NCBI GenBank assembly: GCA_937974825.1
Contig: CALJVD010000032.1
Location: 1 to 64,000 of the forward strand
Length of the DNA stretch: 64,000 nt
DNA from: an uncultured Oceanospirillaceae bacterium
GTDB lineage: Bacteria; Pseudomonadota; Gammaproteobacteria; Pseudomonadales; Oceanobacteraceae
Reading direction: 5' to 3'
In this document: piece by piece, positions 10,662-20,742 of the stretch
Position numbering within the stretch: the stretch's first letter is position 1
How the letters are laid out: the number at the start of each line of letters is the position of its first letter
Made by a program: the position numbers and the translations under genes
The notes under the pieces: model-generated
The model's input: the letters and a program-made list of their open reading frames with translations, nothing else
Database searches by the model: none
What the model was told of the DNA's origin: nothing

Positions 10662-10721
10662 CCCCTACTTATACCCCCACCTACAACACCTGCTTTATAA
10701 TAAACGATTCAGTATTTGTTA

Positions 10722-12650
10722 TTATCTTTTAATAGTAACTTGTTCATAGCTGTATACCTTATTACGCCCATGGTTTTTAGCATAATATAAAGCATCATCG
10801 GCTTTTCTAACCCATACATCGTAGTTGGTATTTACAGGAGGCACTGCCCCATAGACTCCTACACTACAAGTAACCTTTAAGCCTTTGGCGATATCATCAC
10901 AGGATAACTGCTCTACCGTTTTGCGAATGCATTCTGCTACATGCCTTGCGCCATTTTGATCGGTATCTGGCAGAACAGCGACAAATTCTTCCCCACCAAA
11001 TCTCGCTAAAAAATCGGTGCTGCGACTTACCACCTGAGTTAAGGCAACGGCAATTTTCTTAAGCACTTCATCACCTACTTGGTGGCCGTAGGTATCGTTT
11101 ACTTCTTTAAAGAAATCGATATCAACAATTAGCACACTGATGGGTTCTTGCTTACGTATGGCACGCGCCATTTCAGTTTTTAAGGTGTCATCAAAATAGC
11201 GCCTGTTGTGAATATTGGTTAATGAGTCAGTAATACTCATTTGTTCTAGCTGTTTGTTGGCAATTTCTAATTCAGCGGTACGCTCTCGCACACGTTCTTC
11301 TAACGTTTCTGTGGCAAGCTTTTGTGCAGCTAAGGCTAATGCTTGGGCTTCATTCGCTTTACGCTCGTGCTTTAACACTTCGTATTGTGATTGTCGTGCC
11401 ACACGCTCACTTTCCAGTGCTTTAATTTGTGCATTTAAGCGCTCACGCTTTTCGGTATTTAAACGGTCAACCAAGGCAAAAGATAAAAGTATAACTTCGA
11501 CGGCAGAACCAATTTGCAGGCCGTTTTCAGTGTAGAAGTTGCGGGCAATCAAATCGAATTTATTTAGCGCTAAAATAATTCCGCCAGCCAGCATAGTCGT
11601 CCAAGCAATCACGTAATACTTGGCAGAAGTCTGTCCTTTTACCCAACTGTATATCCCTAAGATCATGGCCAAACTGACACAAACCATAGCCACTAACATT
11701 AACACTGGCATGACGTAATAGTAATTCACGAATGGAATAGCCACTAGAATGGCTAATAACAACAAGGTTATTAAGTCACGCATGCGCCTTAAAACAGGGA
11801 CTTTATGCAGCTGCAGAAAGTTAAATGTAAACAACATGCCAAAGAGCATAGATATTGCTAAGAACACCACCATACTGGTGTCATTCCATGAGGTAGCTTT
11901 AGGCCATAGATATTGAAAACTCAGCCCATGCAAGCTGCCTAAAAACATAGCTAAAAAGCCAACGTAAAAGACATAATATAAATAGTTTTTTTCACGGGCG
12001 ACAAAATAGACAAAGAGGTTGTATATCACCATTACCAACATAATTCCGTAATACAGCCCCATCATTAGCAACTGATTTTGCTCATGGGTGTAATAACTTC
12101 CTGTATCCCAGATAATTGCCGGAAATTGTAAAGAACTGGTGCTATTTACTCGAAACACTAACTCTAGTGAATCATGTGGCGGAACACTGAACGGAAGTAA
12201 AAAGAATCGATGCGGAAGAACCCTGTTGTCAAATGGGTATTTATCGCCCATTTGTAAGTATTGCCAGTCACCTAAGCTCGTCTTTTGGTAAATTTCGATC
12301 GAATCAAGAACAGGGTAACCTATTTCTAGAATACGCTCTTGTATGGCATCACTTGAATTGTCGAGTTTGATTTTGAACCAATAAGACGACCGACTATAGC
12401 CAAACGACAAGCTGCTGTCTTTTTGAACGGTCCACGCGCTACTGTCTAACGCTTGGATATCTTCCAGCTCAGCCTGAGTAGATGAATCTTCATAATACAA
12501 CAGAAGGTTATCCAACGCTTGGCCAGACTTAAGATTGATAAGGTCGTAACTGTTGTTTGTGTCTTCTGAAAAAAATGTGTTCGCATGTAATGGCAGGGAC
12601 AAAACTGAAACTATAAAAAACAAACAGTATGTATATATTCGTGGCATCAA
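10722..12650 (-). CDS. 7TMR-DISM receptor with GGDEF diguanylate cyclase
   Basis: A 642-residue membrane sensor making c-di-GMP. Order: signal peptide (about 1-24), periplasmic 7TMR-DISMED2-like beta domain (about 30-165, with FGYSRSSYWFKIKL), seven transmembrane helices (about 185-385), an arginine/glutamate-rich coiled coil (about 395-465), and a GGDEF domain. The active-site motif is GGEEF at 552-556, so the enzyme is probably active. A product-inhibition site RSTD (543-546) sits five residues before it. IDFFKEVNDTYGHQVGDEVL is the nucleotide-binding stretch. A second possible start is one codon in. It is monocistronic, and its sensor part resembles that of the kinase at 31893-34268. The periplasmic ligand is unknown; carbohydrates are suspected for this class. 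Confidence 0.92.
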   Translation of the reverse strand: MMPRIYTYCLFFIVSVLSLPLHANTFFSEDTNNSYDLINLKSGQALDNLLLYYEDSSTQAELEDIQALDSSAWTVQKDSSLSFGYSRSSYWFKIKLDNSSDAIQERILEIGYPVLDSIEIYQKTSLGDWQYLQMGDKYPFDNRVLPHRFFLLPFSVPPHDSLELVFRVNSTSSLQFPAIIWDTGSYYTHEQNQLLMMGLYYGIMLVMVIYNLFVYFVAREKNYLYYVFYVGFLAMFLGSLHGLSFQYLWPKATSWNDTSMVVFLAISMLFGMLFTFNFLQLHKVPVLRRMRDLITLLLLAILVAIPFVNYYYVMPVLMLVAMVCVSLAMILGIYSWVKGQTSAKYYVIAWTTMLAGGIILALNKFDLIARNFYTENGLQIGSAVEVILLSFALVDRLNTEKRERLNAQIKALESERVARQSQYEVLKHERKANEAQALALAAQKLATETLEERVRERTAELEIANKQLEQMSITDSLTNIHNRRYFDDTLKTEMARAIRKQEPISVLIVDIDFFKEVNDTYGHQVGDEVLKKIAVALTQVVSRSTDFLARFGGEEFVAVLPDTDQNGARHVAECIRKTVEQLSCDDIAKGLKVTCSVGVYGAVPPVNTNYDVWVRKADDALYYAKNHGRNKVYSYEQVTIKR

Positions 12651-12845
12651 ATAACTTTATCCATATAAAGCGGAAAGCTAGCGGACATTATGAGTCGTAG
12701 TTGCAGTATTCGCTAACATTAGGGTCCGTTAGTTACATAATTTTACAATAAATTCATATTTAATTCATTTACAGACAAAGTTGGTCACCTAGCCAGCCAA
12801 GAATTATTACGTTAGATTGTTTGAAACGCATCAATGAGAATAACA

Positions 12846-13691
12846 ATGTCTATTAAAACCGCATTAATTACGGGGTGCTCTACTGGCATAGGTCGCGCAT
12901 TAGCCAATGAGTTTCTACAACAAGGTTACAAGGTATACGCAACAGCACGTTCGCTTAACAGTTTAAGCAACTTCCAACACCCTAATTTAGTTGCTCTTTC
13001 ATTAGACGTTAACAACCAATCTGACATTAAACATGTTGTGGAGACCATTAATAACGACAGTGGCTATTTAACTGTCTTAGTTAATAACGCGGGCTTTGCC
13101 GCCATGGGGCCTGTGGCCGAACTTAGCCAAGAGAAATTACAACAACAATTTGCAACTAATGTGTTTGCCCCTATTGCATTAACACAAGCCTGCTTACCTT
13201 TATTAAGGAATAATAAATCGGGTCAAAATGCACAGGTGGTTAATATAGGGTCTGTTTCAGGTATTGTGACCACGCCTTTTTCGGGCGCCTATTGCGCGAC
13301 TAAATCAGCACTACACAGTTTAAGCGATGCCTTAAGAATGGAATTAGAGCCTTTTGGTATTGATGTTATTACGGTGCAACCAGGCAGCATACAATCTGAA
13401 TTTGGTAATAACTCTCTAAAGAACTTAGCCGACTTAATTAACCAAGATTCCATTTATGCACCGGTAAAAGAATACATAGAAGCACGCGCCATGGCGTCAC
13501 AACAAAACCCAACGACGGCGAAGGAATTAGCTCGTATTTTAGTGAAAGAATTACAAGAAAAGCCTAAAGCGACAGTAGCGATAGGCAATGGCAGCCGCTT
13601 GCTGCCATTGATAAAGAAGCTGTTACCCACTAAAACTTTCGACAATATTCTTAAGAAGAAATTTGGCTTAAATGAATTAGTGAGCAAGTAG
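12846..13691 (+). CDS. SDR-family oxidoreductase
   Basis: A 281-residue classical short-chain dehydrogenase. The Rossmann glycine motif TGCSTGIGRAL lies at the start, NNAG follows, and the catalytic YCATK (Tyr-x3-Lys) with an upstream Ser (GSVSGIV) completes the triad. The C-terminal extension of about 60 residues and the text VQPGSIQSEFG fit the retinol/17-beta-HSD-like SDRs often annotated simply as SDR oxidoreductase. An ATG at 12834 is in frame; I prefer 12846, which has GAG 7 bases upstream. The substrate cannot be inferred. It is a single gene, convergent with zapE with a 3-base gap. Confidence 0.9.
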   Translation: MSIKTALITGCSTGIGRALANEFLQQGYKVYATARSLNSLSNFQHPNLVALSLDVNNQSDIKHVVETINNDSGYLTVLVNNAGFAAMGPVAELSQEKLQQQFATNVFAPIALTQACLPLLRNNKSGQNAQVVNIGSVSGIVTTPFSGAYCATKSALHSLSDALRMELEPFGIDVITVQPGSIQSEFGNNSLKNLADLINQDSIYAPVKEYIEARAMASQQNPTTAKELARILVKELQEKPKATVAIGNGSRLLPLIKKLLPTKTFDNILKKKFGLNELVSK

Positions 13692-13694
13692 AGG

Positions 13695-14822
13695 TTAAAC
13701 CTCTACTTCGTCTTTTTTGTGCTCACGCATTAAATAATCGCGTGATTGCATTTCAAGCATACGTGAGGTGGTACGTTGGAATTCAAATTCTAAGCGTCCA
13801 CCAGCGTAAATTTCTGGAATGGGCGCTTCAGCCGACATAATGACTTTTACACCACGGTCATAAAACTCGTCGATTAAGTTAATAAAACGACGGGCTAAGT
13901 CGTCATTCTTATTTCCCATCACAGGCACATTAGAAATAATAATATCTCTAAATTGCTTCCCTAACTCGATGTAGTCATTTTGTGATCGAGGCCCATCACA
14001 TAAAGCATCAAACTCAAACCAAGCGATACTAGTACCACGTGCTTTAACAGGGATTTTACGTCCTAGCACTTCCACTGAAGTGTCACGACGAATACGAGCT
14101 TTATCTGCAATTAAGCTATTAAAGTTAGCTTCTAATGCTTTTTCTGCTTCGTTGTTGAGTGGGTAATGATACAACTCGGCTTGCTCAAGTGTACGCAGAC
14201 GATAGTCGACACCAGAGTCAACGTTAACCACTTCGGTGTATTTATTGAGTAGTTTAATAGCCGGAATAAAACGAGCGCGCTGTAGGCCGTTTTCATAGAG
14301 GCCATCAGGCACAATATTAGAGGTCGCCACTAACGTAACACCGCGTGAGAATAGCTCCTGCATCAAACTGCCGAGAATCATGGCGTCGCCAATGTCGGAA
14401 ACAAAAAACTCATCAAAGCAGATTACTACAGCTTCGTCAGCGATGCGCTTAGCGACTATTTTAAGTGGATCTTTTTCACCAGACAGTTCTGTAAGTTCAT
14501 TATGAACACGCTGCATAAAACGGTGAAAGTGTGTACGCATCTTACGATCGAACGGTAAAGTGTTATAGAAGGTATCCACTAAATAGGTTTTACCTCGACC
14601 GACGCCACCCCAGAAATACAAGCCCATTTCTGGCTCTTTTTTCTTTTTACTTACCTTGCCCACCAACTTCACAAGGCCATTCTTTTTCTTGCGACGCTCT
14701 TCAGCAGCAACTAAATCATCATAGAGGCGCTGCAAATGTCTCACTGCGTTTTCTTGCGCAGCATCATGAGCAAAGCCCTCTTTCTTTAAATCAGCCTGGT
14801 ATAGTTCCCAAGGGGTGGACAC
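13695..14822 (-). CDS. zapE: Cell division protein ZapE (AFG1-like ATPase)
   Basis: A 375-residue AAA-type P-loop ATPase. Walker A is GGVGRGKT at 72-79, preceded by GLYFWG. Walker B is VICFDEFFVSD, and the sensor region reads LVATSNIVPDGLYENGLQR, which is characteristic of the family. In E. coli ZapE joins the late division ring and destabilises FtsZ polymers when oxygen is low; the mitochondrial relative AFG1/LACE1 is linked to respiratory chain quality control. A Lys-rich insert (RKKKNG, KVSKKKKEP) precedes Walker A. It stands alone, tail-to-tail with the SDR gene. Confidence 0.94.
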   Translation of the reverse strand: MSTPWELYQADLKKEGFAHDAAQENAVRHLQRLYDDLVAAEERRKKKNGLVKLVGKVSKKKKEPEMGLYFWGGVGRGKTYLVDTFYNTLPFDRKMRTHFHRFMQRVHNELTELSGEKDPLKIVAKRIADEAVVICFDEFFVSDIGDAMILGSLMQELFSRGVTLVATSNIVPDGLYENGLQRARFIPAIKLLNKYTEVVNVDSGVDYRLRTLEQAELYHYPLNNEAEKALEANFNSLIADKARIRRDTSVEVLGRKIPVKARGTSIAWFEFDALCDGPRSQNDYIELGKQFRDIIISNVPVMGNKNDDLARRFINLIDEFYDRGVKVIMSAEAPIPEIYAGGRLEFEFQRTTSRMLEMQSRDYLMREHKKDEVEV

Positions 14823-14934
14823 GACGTACTCCTACAGCATAGGTTTTTGAAGCGCAGCAATTTAACCAAGTACGGCTTAAAGTGCAAATTATAGACACCT
14901 TATGCGATGTAATTCGTAATCTACCGAGTTGGTC

Positions 14935-15570
14935 TTATTGCTGTAATCCCGCGTTGATTATGGATTGAACCGTATCTTTCAACTCAACTAAACGCCCATG
15001 AAAAAAGTGCCCTGCATCTTCATAAATATACATATGCGGAGCAGGAACAACCCTTGCTACCCAGTCTTCAACCTCATCAAAAGGAACAACATCGTCAGCA
15101 TTCCCCATAAGTACATAGGTTTCAAACTCAAAGGGTAATTGGCTAGGAGCATCAAAGTGATGGACTGGCGGTGCCACTAACAATAACTTAGCCACCGTTT
15201 CAGGTGCTTCACAAGCAGCCAAGCATGCCATGCCGGCTCCAAAGGAAAACCCTGCTAAAATTATTTTCTGCCACCCCAACTGTTCTTTTGCATATTTTAA
15301 TACGCTAAGAACATCTTGTTGTTCACCCCTACCATTGTCGTGTTCGCCTTCACTTTTTCCAACACCACGAAAGTTAAAACGCAAGGTGGGTAAACCTAAT
15401 TCGGCGGCAGCACGGGTAACAGTAGTCACCACTTTGTTATCCATAGTGCCTTGAAACAATGGGTGTGGATGACACATCAACAATCCTATCTGATGGTCAC
15501 TGGCTGGACGGTGTTTGATATCTAACTGCCCTGCCTCACCCTGAATAAATACATTTTGTTCGGATTGCAT
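14935..15570 (-). CDS. Alpha/beta hydrolase
   Basis: A 211-residue compact alpha/beta-fold hydrolase of the COG2945 type. CHPHPLFQGTMDNKVV is the family's N-terminal signature, RFNFRGVGKSEG follows, and the nucleophile elbow is GFSFGAG with the catalytic Ser. The acid is probably in GNADDVVPFDEV and the His in DAGHFFHGRL. No signal peptide, so cytosolic. These proteins are predicted esterases, and the substrate is not known. It is divergent from cysD with 120 bases between starts. Confidence 0.88.
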   Translation of the reverse strand: MQSEQNVFIQGEAGQLDIKHRPASDHQIGLLMCHPHPLFQGTMDNKVVTTVTRAAAELGLPTLRFNFRGVGKSEGEHDNGRGEQQDVLSVLKYAKEQLGWQKIILAGFSFGAGMACLAACEAPETVAKLLLVAPPVHHFDAPSQLPFEFETYVLMGNADDVVPFDEVEDWVARVVPAPHMYIYEDAGHFFHGRLVELKDTVQSIINAGLQQ

Positions 15571-15690
15571 CTTTCACCTTATCCTTATAACTAATCGTTA
15601 CAACAAACCTTCTTCTTATATGCCTTATAAGTTGTTATATTCTTTCTCAATCTTTTAGCCTCCATTTCTCTGCAGGAGCACTCTTAGGAA

Positions 15691-16599
15691 ATGACCGACT
15701 ACAATCTAACGCACTTAAAACAGCTTGAAGCAGAAAGTATTCACATCATACGCGAAGTCGCGGCCGAATTTGATAACCCTGTTATGCTTTACTCTATCGG
15801 CAAAGATTCAGCCGTTATGCTTCATTTAGCTCGTAAAGCTTTTTATCCTGGCAAGCCACCCTTCCCACTTATGCACGTTGATACCACTTGGAAATTCAAA
15901 GAAATGATTGAATTTCGTGACAAGATGGCCAAAGAAGTTGGCATGGAATTAATAGTGCACACCAACCAAGAAGGTGTTGAGCAAAACGTTAACCCCTTTA
16001 CTCATGGTTCATCTAAATATACAGACATCATGAAAACTCAGGGGTTAAAGCAAGCGCTAGATAAGTACAAGTTTGACGCTGCTTTCGGGGGAGCACGTCG
16101 TGACGAAGAAAAGTCTCGTGCCAAAGAGCGCGTGTATTCTTTCCGTGATAACAAACACCGTTGGGATCCTAAAAACCAACGTCCAGAGTTATGGAACATT
16201 TATAACGGCAAAGTAAACCAAGGCGAGAGCATTCGCGTGTTCCCATTATCCAATTGGACCGAACTGGATATTTGGCAATACATTTACCTTGAAAACATTT
16301 CAATCGTACCGCTGTATTTATCTAAGAAACGCCCAGTGGTTGAGCGTGACGGTATGTTGATAATGGTCGATGACGAACGCTTCCCACTGCAGCCGGGCGA
16401 AAAGACTGAAATGAAGTCGGTGCGCTTCCGAACTCTTGGTTGCTACCCGTTAACTGGGGCAGTTGAATCAGAAGCCGACACTTTGCCTGAAATTATTCAA
16501 GAAATGCTTTTAACCACTACTTCAGAACGCCAAGGTCGTGCCATTGACCATGATTCTGCCGGTTCTATGGAAAAGAAAAAACAAGAGGGCTACTTCTAA
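15691..16599 (+). CDS. cysD: Sulfate adenylyltransferase subunit 2
   Basis: A 302-residue PP-loop subunit that forms adenosine 5'-phosphosulfate from ATP and sulfate, the first step of assimilation. The P-loop is [12 protein letters not shown] near residue 43. [18 protein letters not shown] and the C-terminal KKKQEGYF are typical of CysD. It is partnered by CysN, whose start overlaps the stop by one base (TAATG). AGGAG lies 12 bases before the ATG, rather far, and a nearer AGGA touches it. No CysB site could be identified with confidence. CysC, CysH and CysIJ are not in the window. Confidence 0.97.
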   Translation: MTDYNLTHLKQLEAESIHIIREVAAEFDNPVMLYSIGKDSAVMLHLARKAFYPGKPPFPLMHVDTTWKFKEMIEFRDKMAKEVGMELIVHTNQEGVEQNVNPFTHGSSKYTDIMKTQGLKQALDKYKFDAAFGGARRDEEKSRAKERVYSFRDNKHRWDPKNQRPELWNIYNGKVNQGESIRVFPLSNWTELDIWQYIYLENISIVPLYLSKKRPVVERDGMLIMVDDERFPLQPGEKTEMKSVRFRTLGCYPLTGAVESEADTLPEIIQEMLLTTTSERQGRAIDHDSAGSMEKKKQEGYF

Positions 16600-18206
16600 T
16601 GTCACACCAATCTGCTCTTATTTCTGAAGACATACATCAATATTTACAGCAACATGAAAACAAAGAGTTATTACGCTTTTTAACTTGCGGCAACGTTGAC
16701 GATGGTAAATCAACACTGATTGGTCGCTTGTTATACGATTCAAAAGTAACCTATGAAGACCAGTTAGCCGCTGTTGTTAAAGACAGCAACAAAGCAGGCA
16801 CCACTGGTGAACGCCCTGACCTTTCACTTTTGGTTGACGGTTTACAAGCAGAGCGCGAGCAAGGCATCACTATTGATGTAGCTTACCGTTACTTCAGTAC
16901 AGCTAAGCGTAAGTTTATTATTGCCGACACGCCAGGACATGAACAGTACACACGCAACATGGCCACCGGCGCATCCACTTGTGATCTTGCTATTATTTTG
17001 ATTGATGCACGCTATGGTGTTCAAACACAAACACGTCGCCATAGTTTTATTGCTTCTTTATTAGGCATCAAGCATATCGTTGTGGCGGTTAACAAAATGG
17101 ACTTAATCGATTTCGATGAAGATAAGTTCTTACAAATTCAACTCGATTACCATGAGTTCTCACGCAAACTGGATATTCCAAATATACACTTTGTGCCTAT
17201 GTCAGCTTTAGATGGTGATAACGTCGTTGAGCGCTCTGAGCGTTTGCCTTGGTACAAAGGTAAAACATTAATCGAGATTCTAGAAACCGCTGAAATTCAC
17301 AAAGAAAAGAATTTCACGAATTTCCGTCTACCTGTGCAGTACGTTAACCGCCCGAACCATGACTTCCGTGGATATTGCGGCACTATTGCCAGTGGCGTTG
17401 TGCGTGTAGGTGATGCTGTAATGGCTCTACCGTCTAAAAAAACCAGTCGAATTAAAGAAATTGTTACCTATGACGGCAACCTAGAAGAAGCCTTTGTTGG
17501 ACAAGCAGTAACAGTGACTCTAGAAGATGAAATCGACATTAGTCGTGGTGATGCCATTATTCATGTCGATGACCAACCAGAGTTTGGCAAAAAGCTTAAC
17601 GCCAATACTGTTTGGATGCATGAAAGCGCACTCATTCCCGGCAAGCCTTATGATTTTAAATTTGGGACCAGCACAAGCACTGGCACCATCACTAAAATTC
17701 ATCATCAAACCGATGTAAATACTTTAGAAAAAAACCCGGCCGAAAAGCTACAACTCAATGAAATAGGCTTAGTCGAAATTGCATTAGAAAAAGCCATTGC
17801 ATTTGATCCTTACGACAAAATCCAAGGGACTGGCTCTTTTATTGTGATTGACCGCTTAACCAACGTCACCATTGGTGCTGGCATGGTAACAGGTGCATCT
17901 AATGATGATTACGACAACCGCCCTATTTCTGCCGAAGAAAAAGCGCGTCGTTTTAACCAACAGCCCGCTATTGTTGCAATCAACGCGGTTAACGCGGAAG
18001 AGGTAGCCGGTGGGCTAGACCGTATGCTCTTCCAAATGGGTCGTTTAGCAGCCATAGCCACTGCAGAAAACGCTGCCACTCTTAAAGACGCAGGTTTAGT
18101 TGTATTAGTGGTTGGAGGAGCCGACGGTGCAGACGTTAGCCTTGCTGCTGATGATGAGCCACTAGAAAATCTCATTGCCATATTAAAACAAAAAGAGATT
18201 ATCTAA
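16599..18206 (+). CDS. cysN: Sulfate adenylyltransferase subunit 1 (GTPase)
   Basis: A 535-residue EF-Tu-like GTPase whose hydrolysis drives APS formation by CysD. G1 is [17 protein letters not shown]3 is [13 protein letters not shown] and G4 is NKMDLID, with two beta-barrel domains after them. The protein ends soon after these barrels, so it lacks a fused APS kinase (CysC) domain seen in NodQ-type proteins. A C-terminal tail of about 70 residues ([19 protein letters not shown] onward) goes beyond the E. coli CysN core. It is translationally coupled to cysD. Confidence 0.97.
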   Translation: MSHQSALISEDIHQYLQQHENKELLRFLTCGNVDDGKSTLIGRLLYDSKVTYEDQLAAVVKDSNKAGTTGERPDLSLLVDGLQAEREQGITIDVAYRYFSTAKRKFIIADTPGHEQYTRNMATGASTCDLAIILIDARYGVQTQTRRHSFIASLLGIKHIVVAVNKMDLIDFDEDKFLQIQLDYHEFSRKLDIPNIHFVPMSALDGDNVVERSERLPWYKGKTLIEILETAEIHKEKNFTNFRLPVQYVNRPNHDFRGYCGTIASGVVRVGDAVMALPSKKTSRIKEIVTYDGNLEEAFVGQAVTVTLEDEIDISRGDAIIHVDDQPEFGKKLNANTVWMHESALIPGKPYDFKFGTSTSTGTITKIHHQTDVNTLEKNPAEKLQLNEIGLVEIALEKAIAFDPYDKIQGTGSFIVIDRLTNVTIGAGMVTGASNDDYDNRPISAEEKARRFNQQPAIVAINAVNAEEVAGGLDRMLFQMGRLAAIATAENAATLKDAGLVVLVVGGADGADVSLAADDEPLENLIAILKQKEII

Positions 18207-18310
18207 CGCTTGAAGAATCGCTGTGCTTAGCCTTTTATCGAACGCCAAGGGTTTAAGCGCAGCTTTTTACCTTTTTCGCTAAACATTTGATAGTTATCAT
18301 AAAAAAGTAA

Positions 18311-18338
18311 TTGACAGCTAAAAAGATATTGGCATAAT
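18311..18338 (+). promoter_or_regulatory. Sigma-70 promoter of tRNA-Met
   Basis: -35 TTGACA (18311-18316), 16-base spacer, -10 CATAAT (18333-18338), then the discriminator ACGCGCC. Layout and discriminator closely match the tRNA-Leu promoter at 10463. Confidence 0.8.
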
Positions 18339-18381
18339 ACGCGCCACTTGAGAGGCACTCCTAGTGTTCAAGTAAATTTGT

Positions 18382-18458
18382 GGCTATGTAGCTCAGCTGG
18401 TTAGAGCACAGCATTCATAATGCTGGGGTCGGCAGTTCAAGTCTGCCCATAGCTACCA
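18382..18458 (+). tRNA. tRNA-Met, elongator type (anticodon CAT)
   Basis: A 77-base tRNA. Acceptor arms GGCTATG and CATAGCT pair (G-U at position 1), followed by A and an encoded CCA. The anticodon arm CAGCA-TTCATAA-TGCTG gives CAU. The paired first base and the sequence match the elongator tRNA-Met of E. coli rather than the initiator form. The T arm is GGCAGTTCAAGTCTGCC. Confidence 0.95.
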
Positions 18459-18467
18459 CGAATTTCA

Positions 18468-18503
18468 AAACCCAGCAAACCCCGTGTTTGCTGGGTTTTT
18501 TTT
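18468..18503 (+). terminator. Terminator of the tRNA-Met gene
   Basis: AAACCCAGCAAAC (18468-18480) pairs perfectly with GTTTGCTGGGTTT (18486-18498) around CCCGT, and the right arm runs into an eight-T tract (18496-18503). A very strong intrinsic terminator. Confidence 0.93.
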
Positions 18504-18580
18504 ATGCCTGATGCTTATCTTTTACTGCTATTTAACGTATAACCCCACTTACATCATTAAAAAGTGGAATAGCTTTAGTC

Positions 18581-18901
18581 ATGTCCTTTTTTAGAGTGTT
18601 TCTTTTCGTACTGCTCCTGCCCTTTCTTATAAATTGCGGTGGCAGTGATGAACCCATCAACGTAAAAATTCTGGTTACCCCAGATGGCACTGAACTGCTG
18701 ATTGAAAGACACAATTTAACCATCACCAAAACACCCGACTCAGGCACTACTGTAATTATTAGCGGTAACAACAACCTAATTACCCTAACGAAAAAACCTA
18801 AAACGGTAAAAATAACAGGCAATGATAATTACATAAGACTTGTTAAGGGTACAACTTACACTGATTCAGGCTCAGGCAATATTATTAAGCTCATTAAGTA
18901 G
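18581..18901 (+). CDS. Small lipoprotein with DUF3060-like repeats
   Basis: A 106-residue exported lipoprotein. The hydrophobic start ends in the lipobox LINC (Cys19). The mature part consists of short beta-strand repeats: VIISGNNNLITL, VKITGNDNYIRLV and SGSGNIIKLIK, that is (I/V)xIxGxxNxIxL units. Such repeats are typical of DUF3060 proteins, which probably form a small beta-solenoid. No catalytic residues are evident and the function is unknown. It sits alone between the tRNA-Met terminator and purT. Length is at the short end for the family. Confidence 0.75.
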   Translation: MSFFRVFLFVLLLPFLINCGGSDEPINVKILVTPDGTELLIERHNLTITKTPDSGTTVIISGNNNLITLTKKPKTVKITGNDNYIRLVKGTTYTDSGSGNIIKLIK

Positions 18902-18960
18902 TATAAAAATTTAAAACTTTATAAGATGCCCACCATTGATTATAAAAACCAGGATTCCTT

Positions 18961-20172
18961 ATGACCACTTTAGGCACTCCATTTTCACCATCTGCAACCA
19001 AAGTTCTGTTATGCGGCTCAGGCGAGCTTGGTAAAGAAGTTGTTATCGAATTTCAACGCTTAGGCTGTGAAGTTATTGCACTAGACCGCTATGAAAACGC
19101 ACCAGCCATGCAAGTTGCTGACCGTAGCTATACGTTAAGCATGCTCGACGGAGAAGCGCTTGAGGAAATCATTAAAAAAGAGAAACCTGATTACATCATT
19201 CCTGAAATCGAAGCCATTGCTACAGACACCTTAGCCGAACTAGAGCAACAAGGCTTTAATGTTATTCCTTCTGCGCGTGCTGCCCAACTCACAATGAACC
19301 GCGAAGGTATTCGTCGTCTTGTGGCAGAAGAGTTAGGAATACAAACCTCTAACTATCAGTTTGCCAATAACCAAGAAGAGTTTGAGCAAGCGGTCGCCGA
19401 AATAGGCTTACCCTGTGTAGTTAAACCTATTATGAGCTCATCGGGCAAAGGCCAAAGCGTGGTTAAATCACCTGATCAAATTGCCGCCGCTTGGGAATAT
19501 GCACAACAAGGCGGTCGCAGTGGCGCCGGCAAGGTTATAGTGGAAGGGTTCTTTGATTTCGATTATGAAATCACCATGCTTACCATTCGACACAAAACGA
19601 GCCCAGATGCCAATGGTCAAAAAAGCATGACCACCAGCTTTTGTCAGCCTATCGGACACAGACAAGAAGACGGTGACTATCGCGAATCTTGGCAGCCACA
19701 AGCCATGTCTCAGATTGCTTTAGAACGTGCACAAAACATTGCCGAAAAAGTAACTACTGCTTTAGGCGGTTGTGGCATCTTTGGTGTAGAGCTGTTTATT
19801 AAAGGCGATGATGTTATTTTTAATGAAGTATCCCCTCGCCCACACGACACCGGTTTAGTGACTTTAATTTCTCAAGATTTATCTGAATTTGCGCTGCATA
19901 CCCGTGCTATTTTGGGTCTACCTATACCTAACATAGTCCAGCACGGTCCTTCAGCCTCTGCCGTGCTTCTTGTGCGCGGAGAGTCCAGTAATTTAAGTTA
20001 CTCAGGGCTAGATAAGGCCTTAGCAGAAGCTAATACTCAATTGCGCCTGTTCGGCAAACCGGAGGTTACTGGCCAACGCCGTATGGGTGTAGCATTAGCC
20101 AGAGGGACTGACACTGAACAGGCCTGTCAAAAAGCATTAAATGTTATTAGTGCGATAAAGGTAACGCTATAA
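18961..20172 (+). CDS. purT: Formate-dependent GAR transformylase
   Basis: A 403-residue ATP-grasp enzyme that makes formylglycinamide ribonucleotide from GAR, formate and ATP, an alternative to the folate-dependent PurN in purine synthesis. Domain order: pre-ATP-grasp fold ([20 protein letters not shown]), then ATP-grasp with [16 protein letters not shown] and [17 protein letters not shown], and a C-terminal barrel. AGGA lies shortly before the ATG. The stop overlaps the stop of the convergent tag gene by 6 bases. Confidence 0.97.
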   Translation: MTTLGTPFSPSATKVLLCGSGELGKEVVIEFQRLGCEVIALDRYENAPAMQVADRSYTLSMLDGEALEEIIKKEKPDYIIPEIEAIATDTLAELEQQGFNVIPSARAAQLTMNREGIRRLVAEELGIQTSNYQFANNQEEFEQAVAEIGLPCVVKPIMSSSGKGQSVVKSPDQIAAAWEYAQQGGRSGAGKVIVEGFFDFDYEITMLTIRHKTSPDANGQKSMTTSFCQPIGHRQEDGDYRESWQPQAMSQIALERAQNIAEKVTTALGGCGIFGVELFIKGDDVIFNEVSPRPHDTGLVTLISQDLSEFALHTRAILGLPIPNIVQHGPSASAVLLVRGESSNLSYSGLDKALAEANTQLRLFGKPEVTGQRRMGVALARGTDTEQACQKALNVISAIKVTL

Positions 20173-20742
20173 ATTGTTCGCATGCTTGGGGCAGTTAATA
20201 AAATGATCGTTAACTAACCCCATGCTCTGCATATAGGCATAGCAAATGGTTGGCCCGACAAAACTAAACCCTAGTTTTTTAAGCGCTTTGCTCATGGCTT
20301 CAGAGGCTGGCGTTTGAGTGGGGATATCCGCCATGCGCACTGGTGTATTGATGACTGGTTTCCCATCGACAAAGGACCAAATAAAATCAACAAAGTGACC
20401 GCCCTGTGCTTCAAAGGCAAGTAATGCCTGCGCATTTTTACGGATACTAAATAACTTTAAACGACTGCGAATTAAGCCAGCGTCCTTTAGCAACAGTTCA
20501 ATGCTGTTATCGGTCATTCTGGCAATTTTTTCAGGGATAAAATCATAAAAACAAGCACGATAATGTTCACGCTTGCGCAATACGGTTATCCAGCTTAAGC
20601 CGGCTTGCTGTCCTTCTAAACACAACTTCTCAAACAGCTTATTACGATCATGGCATGGCACTCCCCACTCGGTATTGTGGTAATGCAAGTAATCATCACC
20701 CTTCGCCCAACGACAAGGGATTAACTCTGTGGTGTTATCCAT
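20167..20742 (-). CDS. tag: DNA-3-methyladenine glycosylase I
   Basis: A 191-residue helix-hairpin-helix base excision enzyme removing 3-methyladenine from alkylated DNA. The N-terminal [20 protein letters not shown] and C-terminal [10 protein letters not shown] carry Cys and His residues matching the zinc site of E. coli Tag. [21 protein letters not shown] is the conserved core. It begins within the last 8 bases of the hemerythrin gene upstream and ends overlapping purT tail-to-tail, so both ends are compacted. Confidence 0.96.
   Translation of the reverse strand: MDNTTELIPCRWAKGDDYLHYHNTEWGVPCHDRNKLFEKLCLEGQQAGLSWITVLRKREHYRACFYDFIPEKIARMTDNSIELLLKDAGLIRSRLKLFSIRKNAQALLAFEAQGGHFVDFIWSFVDGKPVINTPVRMADIPTQTPASEAMSKALKKLGFSFVGPTICYAYMQSMGLVNDHFINCPKHANNL

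Noticed and set aside
10512..10700. A 62-codon frame over the tRNA-Leu gene
   Set aside because: It translates the tRNA itself; the tRNA structure explains the sequence.
15571..15690. CysB-type site upstream of cysD
   Set aside because: The gap is AT-rich with several TTATA runs, but none stands out as a CysB site and the consensus is too loose to claim one.
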